A stretch of 49,576 nucleotides of DNA from Cacconaster sp045642485 (GCA_045642485.1 JAZUIV010000079.1:1-49576); one strand, 5' to 3'. Numbered from the stretch's first letter, positions 33,194 to 41,637 are shown. The notes: generated by a model from the letters alone, not told the origin. Numbers and translations: made by a program.

Positions 33194-34079
33194 TTCTTTT
33201 CGCGAATTGATAGTAGAACCAATAGGTAGTGCCGAAAACAGCCTGCACTGCCTTCATACTGTTCCCCGAAGAGGTATAGATGCGGTTGTATTCCTCAAAG
33301 TCAGAGAGAGTCTCACGGCTCACACGGTAATGGTCAAGTTCTTCCGCCGAAGCCCCTCCACGGGATGCGAAAAGTATGGTCATCGCCTCCTCATACAGCC
33401 GAGAAGAGCTTTTTGCCGGATCGAAATCCAGGGCGAACGACTGGAGGTCCTTCACCAACAGGTCGTAACAGAGAAGATACTCACGGGCAAGGGTATTGTC
33501 GGGATTCGCTTCCAGAAGCGAGACAAGTGCCGGCCGTATTTCATATGCTCCGTGGACGAAATCCCTTCGTGGCATATCTTTACGCTTGGATTCCAGCCAT
33601 TTCTCAGTGGATTTGCTGAACCTGCCCGGGGTGTGCTGCCTGACCCATTTCCGGTTCTGCGGCGAATCTGCAAGTATGTTCAGATATTTCCGGGCCGCTT
33701 CATACTGTCCGGTGACCAGATTTATCTCCGCGAGCCTTCTGATTATATCTTCCCTCGGCTCGTTGTGGAAGAAAGCCAGTGAAAGCATCGCACTGTGCTC
33801 CGCAAGAGTCATCGCCCCAAGCTGGAACCACACCTCTGATGATTCACGGATGGAAGATAGCGGTGTCTTTTCATCGAGAGGAATGAACAAACCCCGTTCA
33901 AACGGCTGGTAATGGTGCATAAGGCTGTCCGCAAGACATCCGTTCAGAGCATTGTTCAGATTGTACCGATATGTTGCAAGGTCGATATCCCCTTTTTCTT
34001 CATACGATGATGCAACTGGCGCCGGTGAACAGGCCGTCATCAAAACAATTGCAAAAAAAGTATTAAAAATGCGTAACAT
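33183..34079 (-). CDS. Lipoprotein related to the soluble half of DUF6057-like proteins (cassette copy 3)
   Basis: The 298-residue protein lacks the multi-helix membrane half of the other two cassette partners and instead begins with a lipoprotein signal (MLRIFNTFFAIVLMTAC). The remainder matches the soluble half by eye: YRYNLNNALNGCLADSLMHH, YQPFERGLFIP, INLVTGQYEAARKYLNIL with two aromatic residues after it, and a C-terminal FGTTYWFYYQFAKR that parallels YGDTYWYYYYCRN. It therefore probably sits in the periplasm facing the membrane rather than in it. It overlaps the propeller gene by 11 nt. Whether it is a natural two-part variant or a shortened copy cannot be told from one genome. Confidence 0.65.
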   Translation of the reverse strand: MLRIFNTFFAIVLMTACSPAPVASSYEEKGDIDLATYRYNLNNALNGCLADSLMHHYQPFERGLFIPLDEKTPLSSIRESSEVWFQLGAMTLAEHSAMLSLAFFHNEPREDIIRRLAEINLVTGQYEAARKYLNILADSPQNRKWVRQHTPGRFSKSTEKWLESKRKDMPRRDFVHGAYEIRPALVSLLEANPDNTLAREYLLCYDLLVKDLQSFALDFDPAKSSSRLYEEAMTILFASRGGASAEELDHYRVSRETLSDFEEYNRIYTSSGNSMKAVQAVFGTTYWFYYQFAKRNEK

Positions 34080-34099
34080 CGGTACATATTTACCGTTTA

Positions 34100-34131
34100 C
34101 GAAGATACGGAAATATTTATAAAATTACTAA
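34100..34131 (-). promoter_or_regulatory. Promoter of cassette 3
   Basis: The minus strand reads TTAG (34131-34128), 20 nt, then TATCTTCG (34107-34100), each box one mismatch from TTTG and TAnnTTTG. It lies 21 nt upstream of the ATG at 34079, in the 96-bp region shared with the divergent small lipoprotein gene. Confidence 0.4.
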
Positions 34132-34175
34132 CATAGTGATGGAAAAAAAGGGCAATACTTCATCTAAACTTAAAT

Positions 34176-34313
34176 ATGAAAAGAACGTCATTGATATTGG
34201 CTGTCGCCATTGCATCCGCATGCAGCAACGGCATTGAAACTCCTTCTGTCGAAGATACACTCAGACAGGCCGCAGACATAAGGGATAACACCGAAGCCGA
34301 ACAGTTCAGATAG
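34176..34313 (+). CDS. Mini-lipoprotein of 45 residues
   Basis: A short frame starts ATG at 34176 and stops TAG at 34311-34313. The first 16 residues (MKRTSLILAVAIASAC) form an ideal lipoprotein signal, leaving a mature peptide of only 30 residues rich in acidic residues (CSNGIETPSVEDTLRQAADI). It is divergent from cassette 3 and convergent with the glycerophosphodiesterase gene (9 bp between stops). It could be a genuine small outer or inner membrane lipoprotein, or the leftover 5' end of a larger gene. The signal sequence makes chance unlikely. It contains one of the rare CATG sites (34219). Confidence 0.5.
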   Translation: MKRTSLILAVAIASACSNGIETPSVEDTLRQAADIRDNTEAEQFR

Positions 34314-34322
34314 AAGCCGCCG

Positions 34323-35150
34323 TCATTCGACGGGCTGTTTCCTGTATTCACGCTCCCCAAGCCTCTGACGCACCAGGATGGGGTTGTCGGTAGTGATGGC
34401 ATCCACGCCCAGAGTGATGAAATAATCGATATCTTCCGTGTCGTTCACAGTCCAGACGTTGACAGACATTCCAAGGGAGTGGGCCTCATCCACCCAGAAA
34501 GGGTGTTCACGGAGGACTGCGTGATGGTAATCAATGCCGTTTATACCTTCGGCGGCCAAGGTGGCAGGGGCGACGTCGCCCTGGAGATATTGATTGACGA
34601 AACGTGGTGCCTCCTCTGCCACCTTCAGGCAGATGTCGTGGCTGAAAGAGATGAACGCCACTTTCTCGGGATTGAAGAGACGATGCGCTTTCAATGAGGA
34701 GAAAGCCTTGTCAACCAGCAGCATTTCGTGTTCAAAATCCTCCTGTGCCTTGAATTCCACTACCAGACGGGTAATGTCGGAGCCCTTTGCGTAAGCATCC
34801 AGATATTCATCGAAAGTGGGAATCCTCTCACCATTGTCCAGCCTGGCCGCAAGCAGTTGTTCATAAGTGGAATTCCAGATTGTCATCCCGCCGATATTGT
34901 TGTCGTGGCATACGACCGCCACAGAATCGAGTGTCAGATGAATGTCACATTCGCTGCCGGCGAAACCGTGGCGGATGGCCTGGTTCAGGGAGGCCACACT
35001 GTTGCGGGTCATACCGGCCTCTTCGTTCTGCCAGAAACCCCTGTGGGCTACAACGGCAATCCGACCATCCTGAGCGACGGCCGGAAAACGATGCTGCGAG
35101 CAGGATACAAGGATAAGGGCTGCCACAGCCGTATAAAAGAGTCTCTTCAT
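34323..35150 (-). CDS. Glycerophosphodiester phosphodiesterase lipoprotein
   Basis: The 275-residue lipoprotein (MKRLFYTAVAALILVSC) is a GDPD-family TIM barrel that hydrolyses glycerophosphodiesters to glycerol-3-phosphate and an alcohol in the periplasm. The first catalytic motif is VVAHRGFWQNEE, followed by NSVASLNQAIRHGFAGSECD (metal-binding Glu/Asp) and VVCHDNNIGG (second His). The end shows GMSVNVWTVNDTEDIDYFIT with GVDAITTDNP, typical of the family. It lies 6 bp downstream of the GNAT-fold gene, so both are probably one transcript. This hints at a lipid-related role for the pair. Confidence 0.88.
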   Translation of the reverse strand: MKRLFYTAVAALILVSCSQHRFPAVAQDGRIAVVAHRGFWQNEEAGMTRNSVASLNQAIRHGFAGSECDIHLTLDSVAVVCHDNNIGGMTIWNSTYEQLLAARLDNGERIPTFDEYLDAYAKGSDITRLVVEFKAQEDFEHEMLLVDKAFSSLKAHRLFNPEKVAFISFSHDICLKVAEEAPRFVNQYLQGDVAPATLAAEGINGIDYHHAVLREHPFWVDEAHSLGMSVNVWTVNDTEDIDYFITLGVDAITTDNPILVRQRLGEREYRKQPVE

Positions 35151-35156
35151 ATTCTA

Positions 35157-36281
35157 TCAGATATTCTGAACATACGATCTGCGCCGCTGATAGAAGCTGC
35201 TTTCATACCCGCTCCACATCGACTGAACTTTGTAATTTGTCTCCAGTTGGGGGTTACCGAGCAGCCGCGTGACGCCACGTCGTATGCAATTCTCGTGGAT
35301 ATGCTTGAACATCAGAACACTGGCTCCCTTCCCCTGATACTCGGGCAAAACGCCTATCAGCAGGGCCTCCAACGTGTCGTTCTTCTTGAGAGCCTTCAGG
35401 ATGCGGAACAGTCCGAAGGGGAAAAGCCTGCCGCCGGACTTCTTGACAGCCTTTGACAGGGTCGGTACGCAGAAACAGAACCCTATGGGCCTGTCATTAC
35501 CATCAACCAGGACACAGGTGAAATCAGGGTCCAGGATAGGCACGTAGGTCTGGAGATATCTTTTTATCTGCCTGTCAGTAAGTGGAGAGAATTCGTACAG
35601 AGGTGCGAATGCCTCGTTGTAGAGGTGGAATATCTCCATACCGTATCTCCGGCTGAGATCACTCATCGATTTTGCTCTGACAACGTGAATCCCGAACTTT
35701 TTCTCAACCAGTTCGGCATATTGGAACATCGGAGGAAGTTCGGACGGAATCTCAACGACATTCTGAATCCAGTCGACGTCCTTGGAGAAGCCTGCTTTTT
35801 CAAGCAGTTCGCCGTAGTACGGATAGTTGTAGATGCAAGTGAAAGGAGAAAGACGGTCATAGCCCTCGACAAGAAGCCCTTCCTTGTCCATATCGGTAAA
35901 TCCGAGCGGACCCACAATATGCTCCATACCTTTCTCCCGACCCCACTCCCTGACTTTTTCAATCAGCGCGGAAACCACGTCGAAGTCATTTACAAAATCA
36001 ATCCAACCGAAACGGACGTCTTTTTTGTTCCAGCGTTTGTTGGATTCGTGGTTGATGATGCCGGCAACACGGCCGACAACTTTTCCGTTCTCATCATATG
36101 CAAGCCAGTACCTGGCCTGGCAGAATTCGAAAGCGGCGTTTTTTTCAGGGGTTAAAGTGTCGAACTCATCTCCGACAAGGGGCGGAACCCAGTTTTCACA
36201 ACCTTTGAATAGTTTTTCGGGGAATGTGATGAAAGTGCGCAAATCCCTGCGCGAGATAACTTCCTTAACGATGGTTTTCAT
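35157..36281 (-). CDS. GNAT-fold acyltransferase-like protein (candidate bacterial ceramide synthase)
   Basis: The 374-residue protein shows an N-acyltransferase-like arrangement: RTFITFPEKLFKGCENWVPP, a core with AYDENGKVVGRVAGIINHES and KVREWGREKGMEHIVGPLGF, and a second GNAT-like half with CVLVDGNDRPIGFCFCVP and IGVLPEYQGKGASVLMFKHI, where the last holds the acyl-CoA-binding pattern (Q/R)xxGxG. The ATG at 36281 is used because the upstream start (36302) is a TTG inside a promoter box. It is divergent from an acyl-AMP ligase and acyl carrier protein. In Caulobacter the ceramide synthase bCerS is a GNAT-like protein that works with exactly such partners, so that role is proposed, not shown. 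Confidence 0.6.
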   Translation of the reverse strand: MKTIVKEVISRRDLRTFITFPEKLFKGCENWVPPLVGDEFDTLTPEKNAAFEFCQARYWLAYDENGKVVGRVAGIINHESNKRWNKKDVRFGWIDFVNDFDVVSALIEKVREWGREKGMEHIVGPLGFTDMDKEGLLVEGYDRLSPFTCIYNYPYYGELLEKAGFSKDVDWIQNVVEIPSELPPMFQYAELVEKKFGIHVVRAKSMSDLSRRYGMEIFHLYNEAFAPLYEFSPLTDRQIKRYLQTYVPILDPDFTCVLVDGNDRPIGFCFCVPTLSKAVKKSGGRLFPFGLFRILKALKKNDTLEALLIGVLPEYQGKGASVLMFKHIHENCIRRGVTRLLGNPQLETNYKVQSMWSGYESSFYQRRRSYVQNI

Positions 36282-36299
36282 CAGTACTGTATTGTCAAA

Positions 36300-36331
36300 C
36301 AAAAATAATATTTTTTTATTATTTTAGCAGA
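36300..36331 (-). promoter_or_regulatory. Promoter of the GNAT-fold gene
   Basis: On the minus strand TCTG (36331-36328), 20 nt, TATTTTTG (36307-36300). The -33 variant TCTG is the same as at susC. The ATG follows 18 nt later at 36281. Confidence 0.55.
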
Positions 36332-36360
36332 AGAAAACAAAAACCTTTAACCTTACCGTA

Positions 36361-37851
36361 ATGTCAAACTATTTTCACGATATGATTCCTGCCGGGGAAC
36401 TGGCAAGGCTTCAGTATGTCCCCACGGTTCCTGAATTCCTGCAATGGATTGAGAAACAATATTCGGACAGCCCGGCAATATCAAACATTGAAAAAACCTA
36501 CACATACAAGCAGTTATGTGACAATATAGGGCGTCGCAGAGCGCTTCTGAACTCTCTAGGACTTGAGAAGGGAAGCCACGTCGCCATCCTTGACAGGAAC
36601 ACCATCGACGCTGTCGAACTCTTCCTTGCAATTACCTCCGCAGGATACGTTTCCGTGATTCTTCCCGCCGCCCTGCCGGCACCGGCCGTAGCGGGATGCT
36701 GCAAAAAGTTCCGGATATCGGCCCTTTTCGCAGCCGAATCGCTCAAGGAATCCACCGCCGCGGTTGAAGGAATCAAAGTGCTTGATTCCAAATCGACCGG
36801 AGAGCGGATAGACCCGGTCACCCCAGTTGACAAGGATGCCCCCGCATCCATATTTTTCACCGGAGGCTCCACCGGCGCACCGAAGGGTGCGGTCGTACCT
36901 CACAGAGCTTTGATGAGGGGCTCTCTCAACGGCTGCTTCTCCCCCGGCAGCGTAATCGGAGGTCACAGATACATCGGATTCCTCCCCTTGAGCCACGTGT
37001 TCGGTGCAATCAGAGGGCTTCTTTCAGTCTTTTATACGGGGAACCTCTGGTACGAATGTCCCGACATCAAGGCAATGATGCCCAAGATGCAGATAATCAA
37101 GCCTACAACCCTGGTGCTGGTACCAGGTCTGTGCGAAGTGCTCGCGGGTCTGGTCAAGATGTATGGCATACAGTTCCTTGGCGGAGCCCTCAAGACCATC
37201 ATCGCCGGTGCGGCCAACGTTCCGCCAAGGCTGATTTCAGTGTTTGACAATCTCGGCATACAACTTCTTGCAGGCTACGGCCTGACCGAAGGAGCAAATC
37301 TCTCCACGGGCAACGCTGACGTCAAGACCCGTCCGACTTCAGTGGGCAAGTTCTACCCCGGGCAGGAAACGAAACTTGTCGATGGAGAACTCTGGATAAA
37401 GGGTGACAACATCTTCCTTGGCTACTACAACGATCCCGAGAACACCAGAGCCGCGCTCACCGAAGACGGATGGCTCCGTACAGGAGACCTGGCCCGTTTT
37501 GACGAAGACGGCTTCGCCTACATAACCGGACGCATCAAGAACCTGATTATACTTTCAAACGGAGTGAACGTAAGTCCGGAAACAATTGAAGAGCCCTTCT
37601 ATGCCGATGACCACGTCCGCGATGCAATCGCCAAGGAAGATGTCGTTGATGACAGACAGGTCATCGCAATCGAGATACTGCCGAATCTCCAGGCATTCGG
37701 AGGTGCACCGTTCGAAGAAATCGAAAAATATATGAATGACCTCGTGGGAAAAATCAACGCCACTCTCCCCACTACTCACAGAATTTCAAAGGTCACCGTC
37801 CGCACCGAAGATTTCAAGCGCACCGGAAGCCTCAAAGTATCAAGAATCTGA
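36361..37851 (+). CDS. AMP-dependent acyl-CoA/acyl-ACP synthetase
   Basis: The 496-residue cytoplasmic adenylate-forming enzyme activates a carboxylic acid as acyl-AMP and passes it to CoA or an acyl carrier protein. Visible motifs are the P-loop-like IFFTGGSTGAPKGAVVPH (A3), LLAGYGLTEGANLSTG (A5), DGWLRTGDLARFDEDGFAYI with TGRIKNLI (A7-A8) and the C-terminal lysine region KRTGSLKVSRI (A10). An acyl carrier protein gene begins 5 bp after the stop, so the acceptor is probably that protein. It is divergent from the GNAT-fold gene. Fatty acid activation for sphingolipid N-acylation is a fitting but unproved role. Confidence 0.85.
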   Translation: MSNYFHDMIPAGELARLQYVPTVPEFLQWIEKQYSDSPAISNIEKTYTYKQLCDNIGRRRALLNSLGLEKGSHVAILDRNTIDAVELFLAITSAGYVSVILPAALPAPAVAGCCKKFRISALFAAESLKESTAAVEGIKVLDSKSTGERIDPVTPVDKDAPASIFFTGGSTGAPKGAVVPHRALMRGSLNGCFSPGSVIGGHRYIGFLPLSHVFGAIRGLLSVFYTGNLWYECPDIKAMMPKMQIIKPTTLVLVPGLCEVLAGLVKMYGIQFLGGALKTIIAGAANVPPRLISVFDNLGIQLLAGYGLTEGANLSTGNADVKTRPTSVGKFYPGQETKLVDGELWIKGDNIFLGYYNDPENTRAALTEDGWLRTGDLARFDEDGFAYITGRIKNLIILSNGVNVSPETIEEPFYADDHVRDAIAKEDVVDDRQVIAIEILPNLQAFGGAPFEEIEKYMNDLVGKINATLPTTHRISKVTVRTEDFKRTGSLKVSRI

Positions 37852-37856
37852 CAATT

Positions 37857-38099
37857 ATGAAAAGAGAAGAAGTATTGCCCGCTCTCAAGGAGGTCCTTTC
37901 CGTAATCAGACCGTCGGCCGACCTCAGTGCAGTGGACTATGACACCCAGCTCACCAGAGACCTCGGGATTGACTCACTGACAATGTTGCTGATGTCAATG
38001 GCGATAGAGACGAAGTTCTCCATATCGTTCGAAAATTCCGCTCCGTTCGTGACAGTAGATGACGTATGCCAATACGTCATCTCAAAAGTGAAAGAGTAG
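37857..38099 (+). CDS. Acyl carrier protein
   Basis: The 80-residue acidic four-helix protein carries the phosphopantetheine attachment serine at S40 in RDLGIDSLTMLL. It is not the housekeeping AcpP: the motif is GIDSLTM rather than GADSLD and the gene is fused in context to an acyl-AMP ligase (5 bp gap). It should shuttle the acyl group activated by the ligase to an acyltransferase. The following 88 bp before the next gene hold no clear terminator. Confidence 0.9.
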   Translation: MKREEVLPALKEVLSVIRPSADLSAVDYDTQLTRDLGIDSLTMLLMSMAIETKFSISFENSAPFVTVDDVCQYVISKVKE

Positions 38100-38187
38100 T
38101 TCAGGGCTTCAGCAGCCAGTCGGACGGGATTTTCATTTATAGCAAAAATGCAATTTTCATTGAAATTTCGCTATATTTACAACGATT

Positions 38188-38985
38188 ATGCCCGTTGTTC
38201 ACATAACATCCCTTTCAGACCCCGGACTGAAGATTTTTTCCTCTATGACAGAAGCCCAGCTGTGCGATAAGCGACTGTCGGACAGAGGCCTTTTCATCGC
38301 CGAGACCGGAAAGGTGATTGACGTTGCCCTGGAAGCCGGATATGTACCGTTCGCACTGGCCACTGAAGAGAAGCACCTCCCCACGGCGGAAAGAGTGGCG
38401 GCAAGAAGTTCGGATGTTCCCATTTATGTCGGCAGCCGCGAACTGCTGGCCGGGTTGACCGGTTTCGAGATGACAAAGAGCGTGCTTTGTGCAATGCACA
38501 GGCCCGTCCTTCCGGAAATCGGTCAGGTGCTGAAGGATGCCCACAGGATTGTGGTGATAGACAGCGTGACCAACACCACCAACATAGGAGCGATCTTCCG
38601 TTCTGCGATTGCCCTTGGAGTTGATGCCGTCCTTCTGACCAGAACCACCTGCGACCCTCTGAACCGACGTGCCGTGCGGGTGTCGATGGGAAGCGTTTTT
38701 CTGGTACCCTGGACCTGGCTGGACAAACCGGTCAGTTCCCTTCACGAATATGGTTTCAAGACCGCAGCTATGGCTCTTACAGACCAAAGCATACCTCTGG
38801 ATGATCCTGTTCTGAAAACCATAGACCGTCTGGCCCTGGTGATGGGGACGGAAGGAGACGGCCTGTCCAGAAAAGTCATTTCCGAAGCAGACTATGTGGT
38901 ACGCATTCCGATGAAAAACAATGTAGATTCTCTGAACGTGGCGGCGGCCGCTGCCGTGGCTTTCTGGGAACTGCGAAGATTCTAG
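38188..38985 (+). CDS. SpoU/TrmH-family RNA 2'-O-methyltransferase
   Basis: The 265-residue enzyme should transfer a methyl group from SAM to a ribose 2'-OH in tRNA or rRNA. The N-terminal about 100 residues form a substrate-binding domain. The SPOUT knot follows with VVIDSVTNTTNIGAIFRSAI (motif 1), LALVMGTEGDGLS (motif 2) and IPMKNNVDSLNVAAAAAVAF (motif 3). All three are intact. The specific target nucleotide cannot be read from sequence. It lies 13 bp before the SpoIIE phosphatase gene, but functional linkage is unlikely. Confidence 0.88.
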   Translation: MPVVHITSLSDPGLKIFSSMTEAQLCDKRLSDRGLFIAETGKVIDVALEAGYVPFALATEEKHLPTAERVAARSSDVPIYVGSRELLAGLTGFEMTKSVLCAMHRPVLPEIGQVLKDAHRIVVIDSVTNTTNIGAIFRSAIALGVDAVLLTRTTCDPLNRRAVRVSMGSVFLVPWTWLDKPVSSLHEYGFKTAAMALTDQSIPLDDPVLKTIDRLALVMGTEGDGLSRKVISEADYVVRIPMKNNVDSLNVAAAAAVAFWELRRF

Positions 38986-38998
38986 TTAAGAAACCAAT

Positions 38999-40897
38999 AT
39001 GGCCAAAACCAACAAATCATTTCCCAAAAGGTTGAGTATCAACGTATTGTTGATCAATTCAGTACTCTTTGTGCTGGCTATCATAGTAGCCGCGGTTTCC
39101 TCGCACAAACTGATATCCGAGGAGGCGGCAAAATCATCCGCCAATATGCTCTCGTCAGTCACCAACCAGATACAGACAACACTTTCGGATGTGGAAAGCG
39201 CCGTACGCAATCTGGCTTGGATTGCTGTTGAAAATCCGAACGACGAAAAGGAACTCTACGCCATAACCAGGAAAATGGTCGAGAGCAACCCCACTATCGT
39301 TGGCAGTGCCATTGCATTCAGGGAAGGGTATCACAACGGGGAACGTTATTTCTCCCCCTACTCCTTCAGGAATGAGGAAACCCACCTGGTCGAATCCAGA
39401 CAATTGGGCAACGATCAGTATGACTACTTCAAAATGGAGTGGTATCTCAAGCCATCCGTTACGGGCAAGCCTCAATGGAGTGAGCCTTATTATGACGATG
39501 GAGGCGGTCAGCAATATATGTCCACCTACAGTTATCCCATTATGGACAACCGGGGCAACGTAATCGCCGTTGTCACCGCCGACATAAATCTGGGATGGCT
39601 TTCGGACCTGGTCACCAAAATCAAGCCCTACCGGAATTCATATATGATTATCGTCACAAGTTCAGGCTCCCTTGTAGCGACCGATCTGGTGGACTCATAT
39701 AAAGAGACCACCTTGATGTCTCTTGCAGGCAGCACTGGCAACGAAGATCTTATCGGAATCTGCAAGTCAATGCTCAACAGCGAAAAGGGGATGAAACGCT
39801 ACAATTACGGAGGAGAGCCCAGTTTCGCCGTTTACGGTCCCCTGCAAAACGGGTGGTCCGCAGCCATCTCCTGCCGATACAAGGAGGTGCTTGCCAGGAC
39901 CTCGCAGATGCATCTGATTCTCATCCTTATCGGAACAATAGGATTGTTCCTGATGTTCATCATATGTTATTACACGGTCAAACACCTCACCCATCCGCTG
40001 GTCGAATTCAGCGAAGCGGCACAAAGCATCGCCCAAGGTAATTTCAACACGGACCTGCCGATAATCAAATACGAAGACGAGATAGGCAATCTTCGCAATT
40101 CGTTTGACCATATGCAGAAGTCACTTTTCAAATATATCGAGGAACTGAAAAAGACCACCGCCACAAAGGAGCGTTTCGAAAGTGAATTGAATATCGCACG
40201 TAACATCCAGATGCATATGGTTCCCAGCAAGTTCCCCAAAAATGACGATTACAACCTGCACGCAATGCTGCAACCGGCAAGGGAAATCGGCGGAGACCTG
40301 TATGACTTCTTCACGAAAGAGCGCAAGTTGTTTTTCTCCGTAGGAGACGTTTCCGGCAAGGGCGTCCCGGCATCTCTCTTTATGGCAATCACACGCAGTG
40401 CCTTCCGGTTCATTGCCGGTATGGGCATTCCTATCGATGAAGTGATGTATCAGATAAACAACGCAGTCTCCAACGGCAATGACTCGGGTATGTTCGTGAC
40501 AATGTTCGCGGGTTGCCTGGATCTTGACACCGGGGAACTTCAATACTGCAATGCCGGACACAACAACATAGTTATAAAAGAACCTGACGGAAGCGCGCGT
40601 TTCCTTGACCAGAAACCGAATCTGGCGATAGGAGTGTTCGATAATTTCCCTTACCAGAGACAGCAGATAAGCCTCAAGAAAGGGAGCCGGCTGATTCTAT
40701 ATACCGACGGAGTGACAGAAGCGGAAGCCGCTGACCAGTCCCAGTTCGGAGACCGGGCGCTTCTGACCTGGGCCAGCGGATTGAGCCCGGAAAAGGATTC
40801 CGAAAATGCAGTGGGCGACCTCTACGCGGAAGTCAAGAGATTTACAGGAGGGAACGAACAGAATGACGACATCACCATAATGATTATCGATTTATGA
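38999..40897 (+). CDS. Membrane sensor phosphatase: Cache - HAMP - SpoIIE (PP2C)
   Basis: The 632-residue inner membrane protein has a first helix at about 13-37 (VLLINSVLFVLAIIVAAVSS) and a periplasmic dCache-like sensor (about 40-300; PYYDDGGGQQYMSTYSYPIM). A second helix lies near 305-328 (LILILIGTIGLFLMFIICYY). A HAMP linker (about 330-380) and a PP2C/SpoIIE phosphatase domain follow (about 400-632), the latter with EIGGDLYDFF, FFSVGDVSGKGVPASLFMA, QYCNAGHNN and NDDITIMII metal sites. It should dephosphorylate a phospho-protein, typically an anti-anti-sigma factor of a partner-switching pathway, in response to an external ligand. No such partner lies in the window. The stop overlaps the next start by 4 nt. 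Confidence 0.88.
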   Translation: MAKTNKSFPKRLSINVLLINSVLFVLAIIVAAVSSHKLISEEAAKSSANMLSSVTNQIQTTLSDVESAVRNLAWIAVENPNDEKELYAITRKMVESNPTIVGSAIAFREGYHNGERYFSPYSFRNEETHLVESRQLGNDQYDYFKMEWYLKPSVTGKPQWSEPYYDDGGGQQYMSTYSYPIMDNRGNVIAVVTADINLGWLSDLVTKIKPYRNSYMIIVTSSGSLVATDLVDSYKETTLMSLAGSTGNEDLIGICKSMLNSEKGMKRYNYGGEPSFAVYGPLQNGWSAAISCRYKEVLARTSQMHLILILIGTIGLFLMFIICYYTVKHLTHPLVEFSEAAQSIAQGNFNTDLPIIKYEDEIGNLRNSFDHMQKSLFKYIEELKKTTATKERFESELNIARNIQMHMVPSKFPKNDDYNLHAMLQPAREIGGDLYDFFTKERKLFFSVGDVSGKGVPASLFMAITRSAFRFIAGMGIPIDEVMYQINNAVSNGNDSGMFVTMFAGCLDLDTGELQYCNAGHNNIVIKEPDGSARFLDQKPNLAIGVFDNFPYQRQQISLKKGSRLILYTDGVTEAEAADQSQFGDRALLTWASGLSPEKDSENAVGDLYAEVKRFTGGNEQNDDITIMIIDL

Positions 40898-41625
40898 TAT
40901 CACCCCTCAGAAGGTTTGCACTTGCCGCAGGTGCAATTGTCATTGCCCTGCTCTCTTCCTGCAGAAACACCGGGCCCGAATTTGTTCTGGTAACTGACGT
41001 GGTGCCTGACGCCATCCTTGAAATCCGATATTACAGCACATATAATTTCATCGGAGACCGCATCCCCGGTTATGAGGAGCCTGTCGCCATCCTTACCCGG
41101 CAGGCGGCGGACTCGTTGAAAGCCGTCAGCGACGAGTTGCTTCTCCAGGGGTACAGGATAAAGGTATTCGATGCCTATCGACCCCAGTGTGCCGTTGACT
41201 ATTTTATGGAATGGGCCAAGGACACCTGCGATGTCCGGATGCGGGAATATTTCTATCCTGAACTGGACAAGCCGGTATTGATTCCCCAAGGGTATATCGC
41301 CGAAAAGAGCGGGCATACCCGCGGCTCGACCATTGACCTCACTCTGTTCGATATGAAGATGGAAAAGGAAGTCGATATGGGGTGCACCTTCGATTATTTC
41401 GGAGTCGCGTCACATCCGGACGTCCTCCCTGGACAGGAAATAGGTTCATACAAGCCCATCACGGAGGAGCAGTACCGTAACAGGATGATACTCCGCGATG
41501 CTATGCTGCGCCACGGATTCAGACCCTATGACTGTGAGTGGTGGCATTTCACGCTGGAGAATGAGCCCTACCCCGACACATACTTCAACTTCCCCATCAA
41601 AGCCGATATTTCCCTTCCCTTATAA
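40894..41625 (+). CDS. ddpX: VanX/DdpX-type D-alanyl-D-alanine dipeptidase lipoprotein
   Basis: The 243-residue protein is a zinc peptidase of the VanX/DdpX family, which splits D-Ala-D-Ala. Zinc ligands are H141 and D148 in SGHTRGSTIDLTLF and H218 in EWWHF; E215 is the catalytic base. The upstream VFDAYRPQCAVDYF supplies the conserved Arg. A signal ending ALLSSC marks it as a lipoprotein, so it acts in the periplasm on peptidoglycan turnover products rather than conferring vancomycin resistance. It overlaps the SpoIIE phosphatase gene (ATGA). The symbol is by family. Confidence 0.85.
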   Translation: MISPLRRFALAAGAIVIALLSSCRNTGPEFVLVTDVVPDAILEIRYYSTYNFIGDRIPGYEEPVAILTRQAADSLKAVSDELLLQGYRIKVFDAYRPQCAVDYFMEWAKDTCDVRMREYFYPELDKPVLIPQGYIAEKSGHTRGSTIDLTLFDMKMEKEVDMGCTFDYFGVASHPDVLPGQEIGSYKPITEEQYRNRMILRDAMLRHGFRPYDCEWWHFTLENEPYPDTYFNFPIKADISLPL

Positions 41626-41637
41626 CATTTATACTCT

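Noticed and set aside
38172..38179. TATATTTA before the methyltransferase gene as a promoter
   Set aside because: The -33 box is missing and the start point would fall at the ATG, leaving almost no leader.
40894..41625. Vancomycin resistance gene
   Set aside because: VanX-type family member, but as a lone lipoprotein without VanH/VanA ligase genes it is a peptidoglycan dipeptidase.
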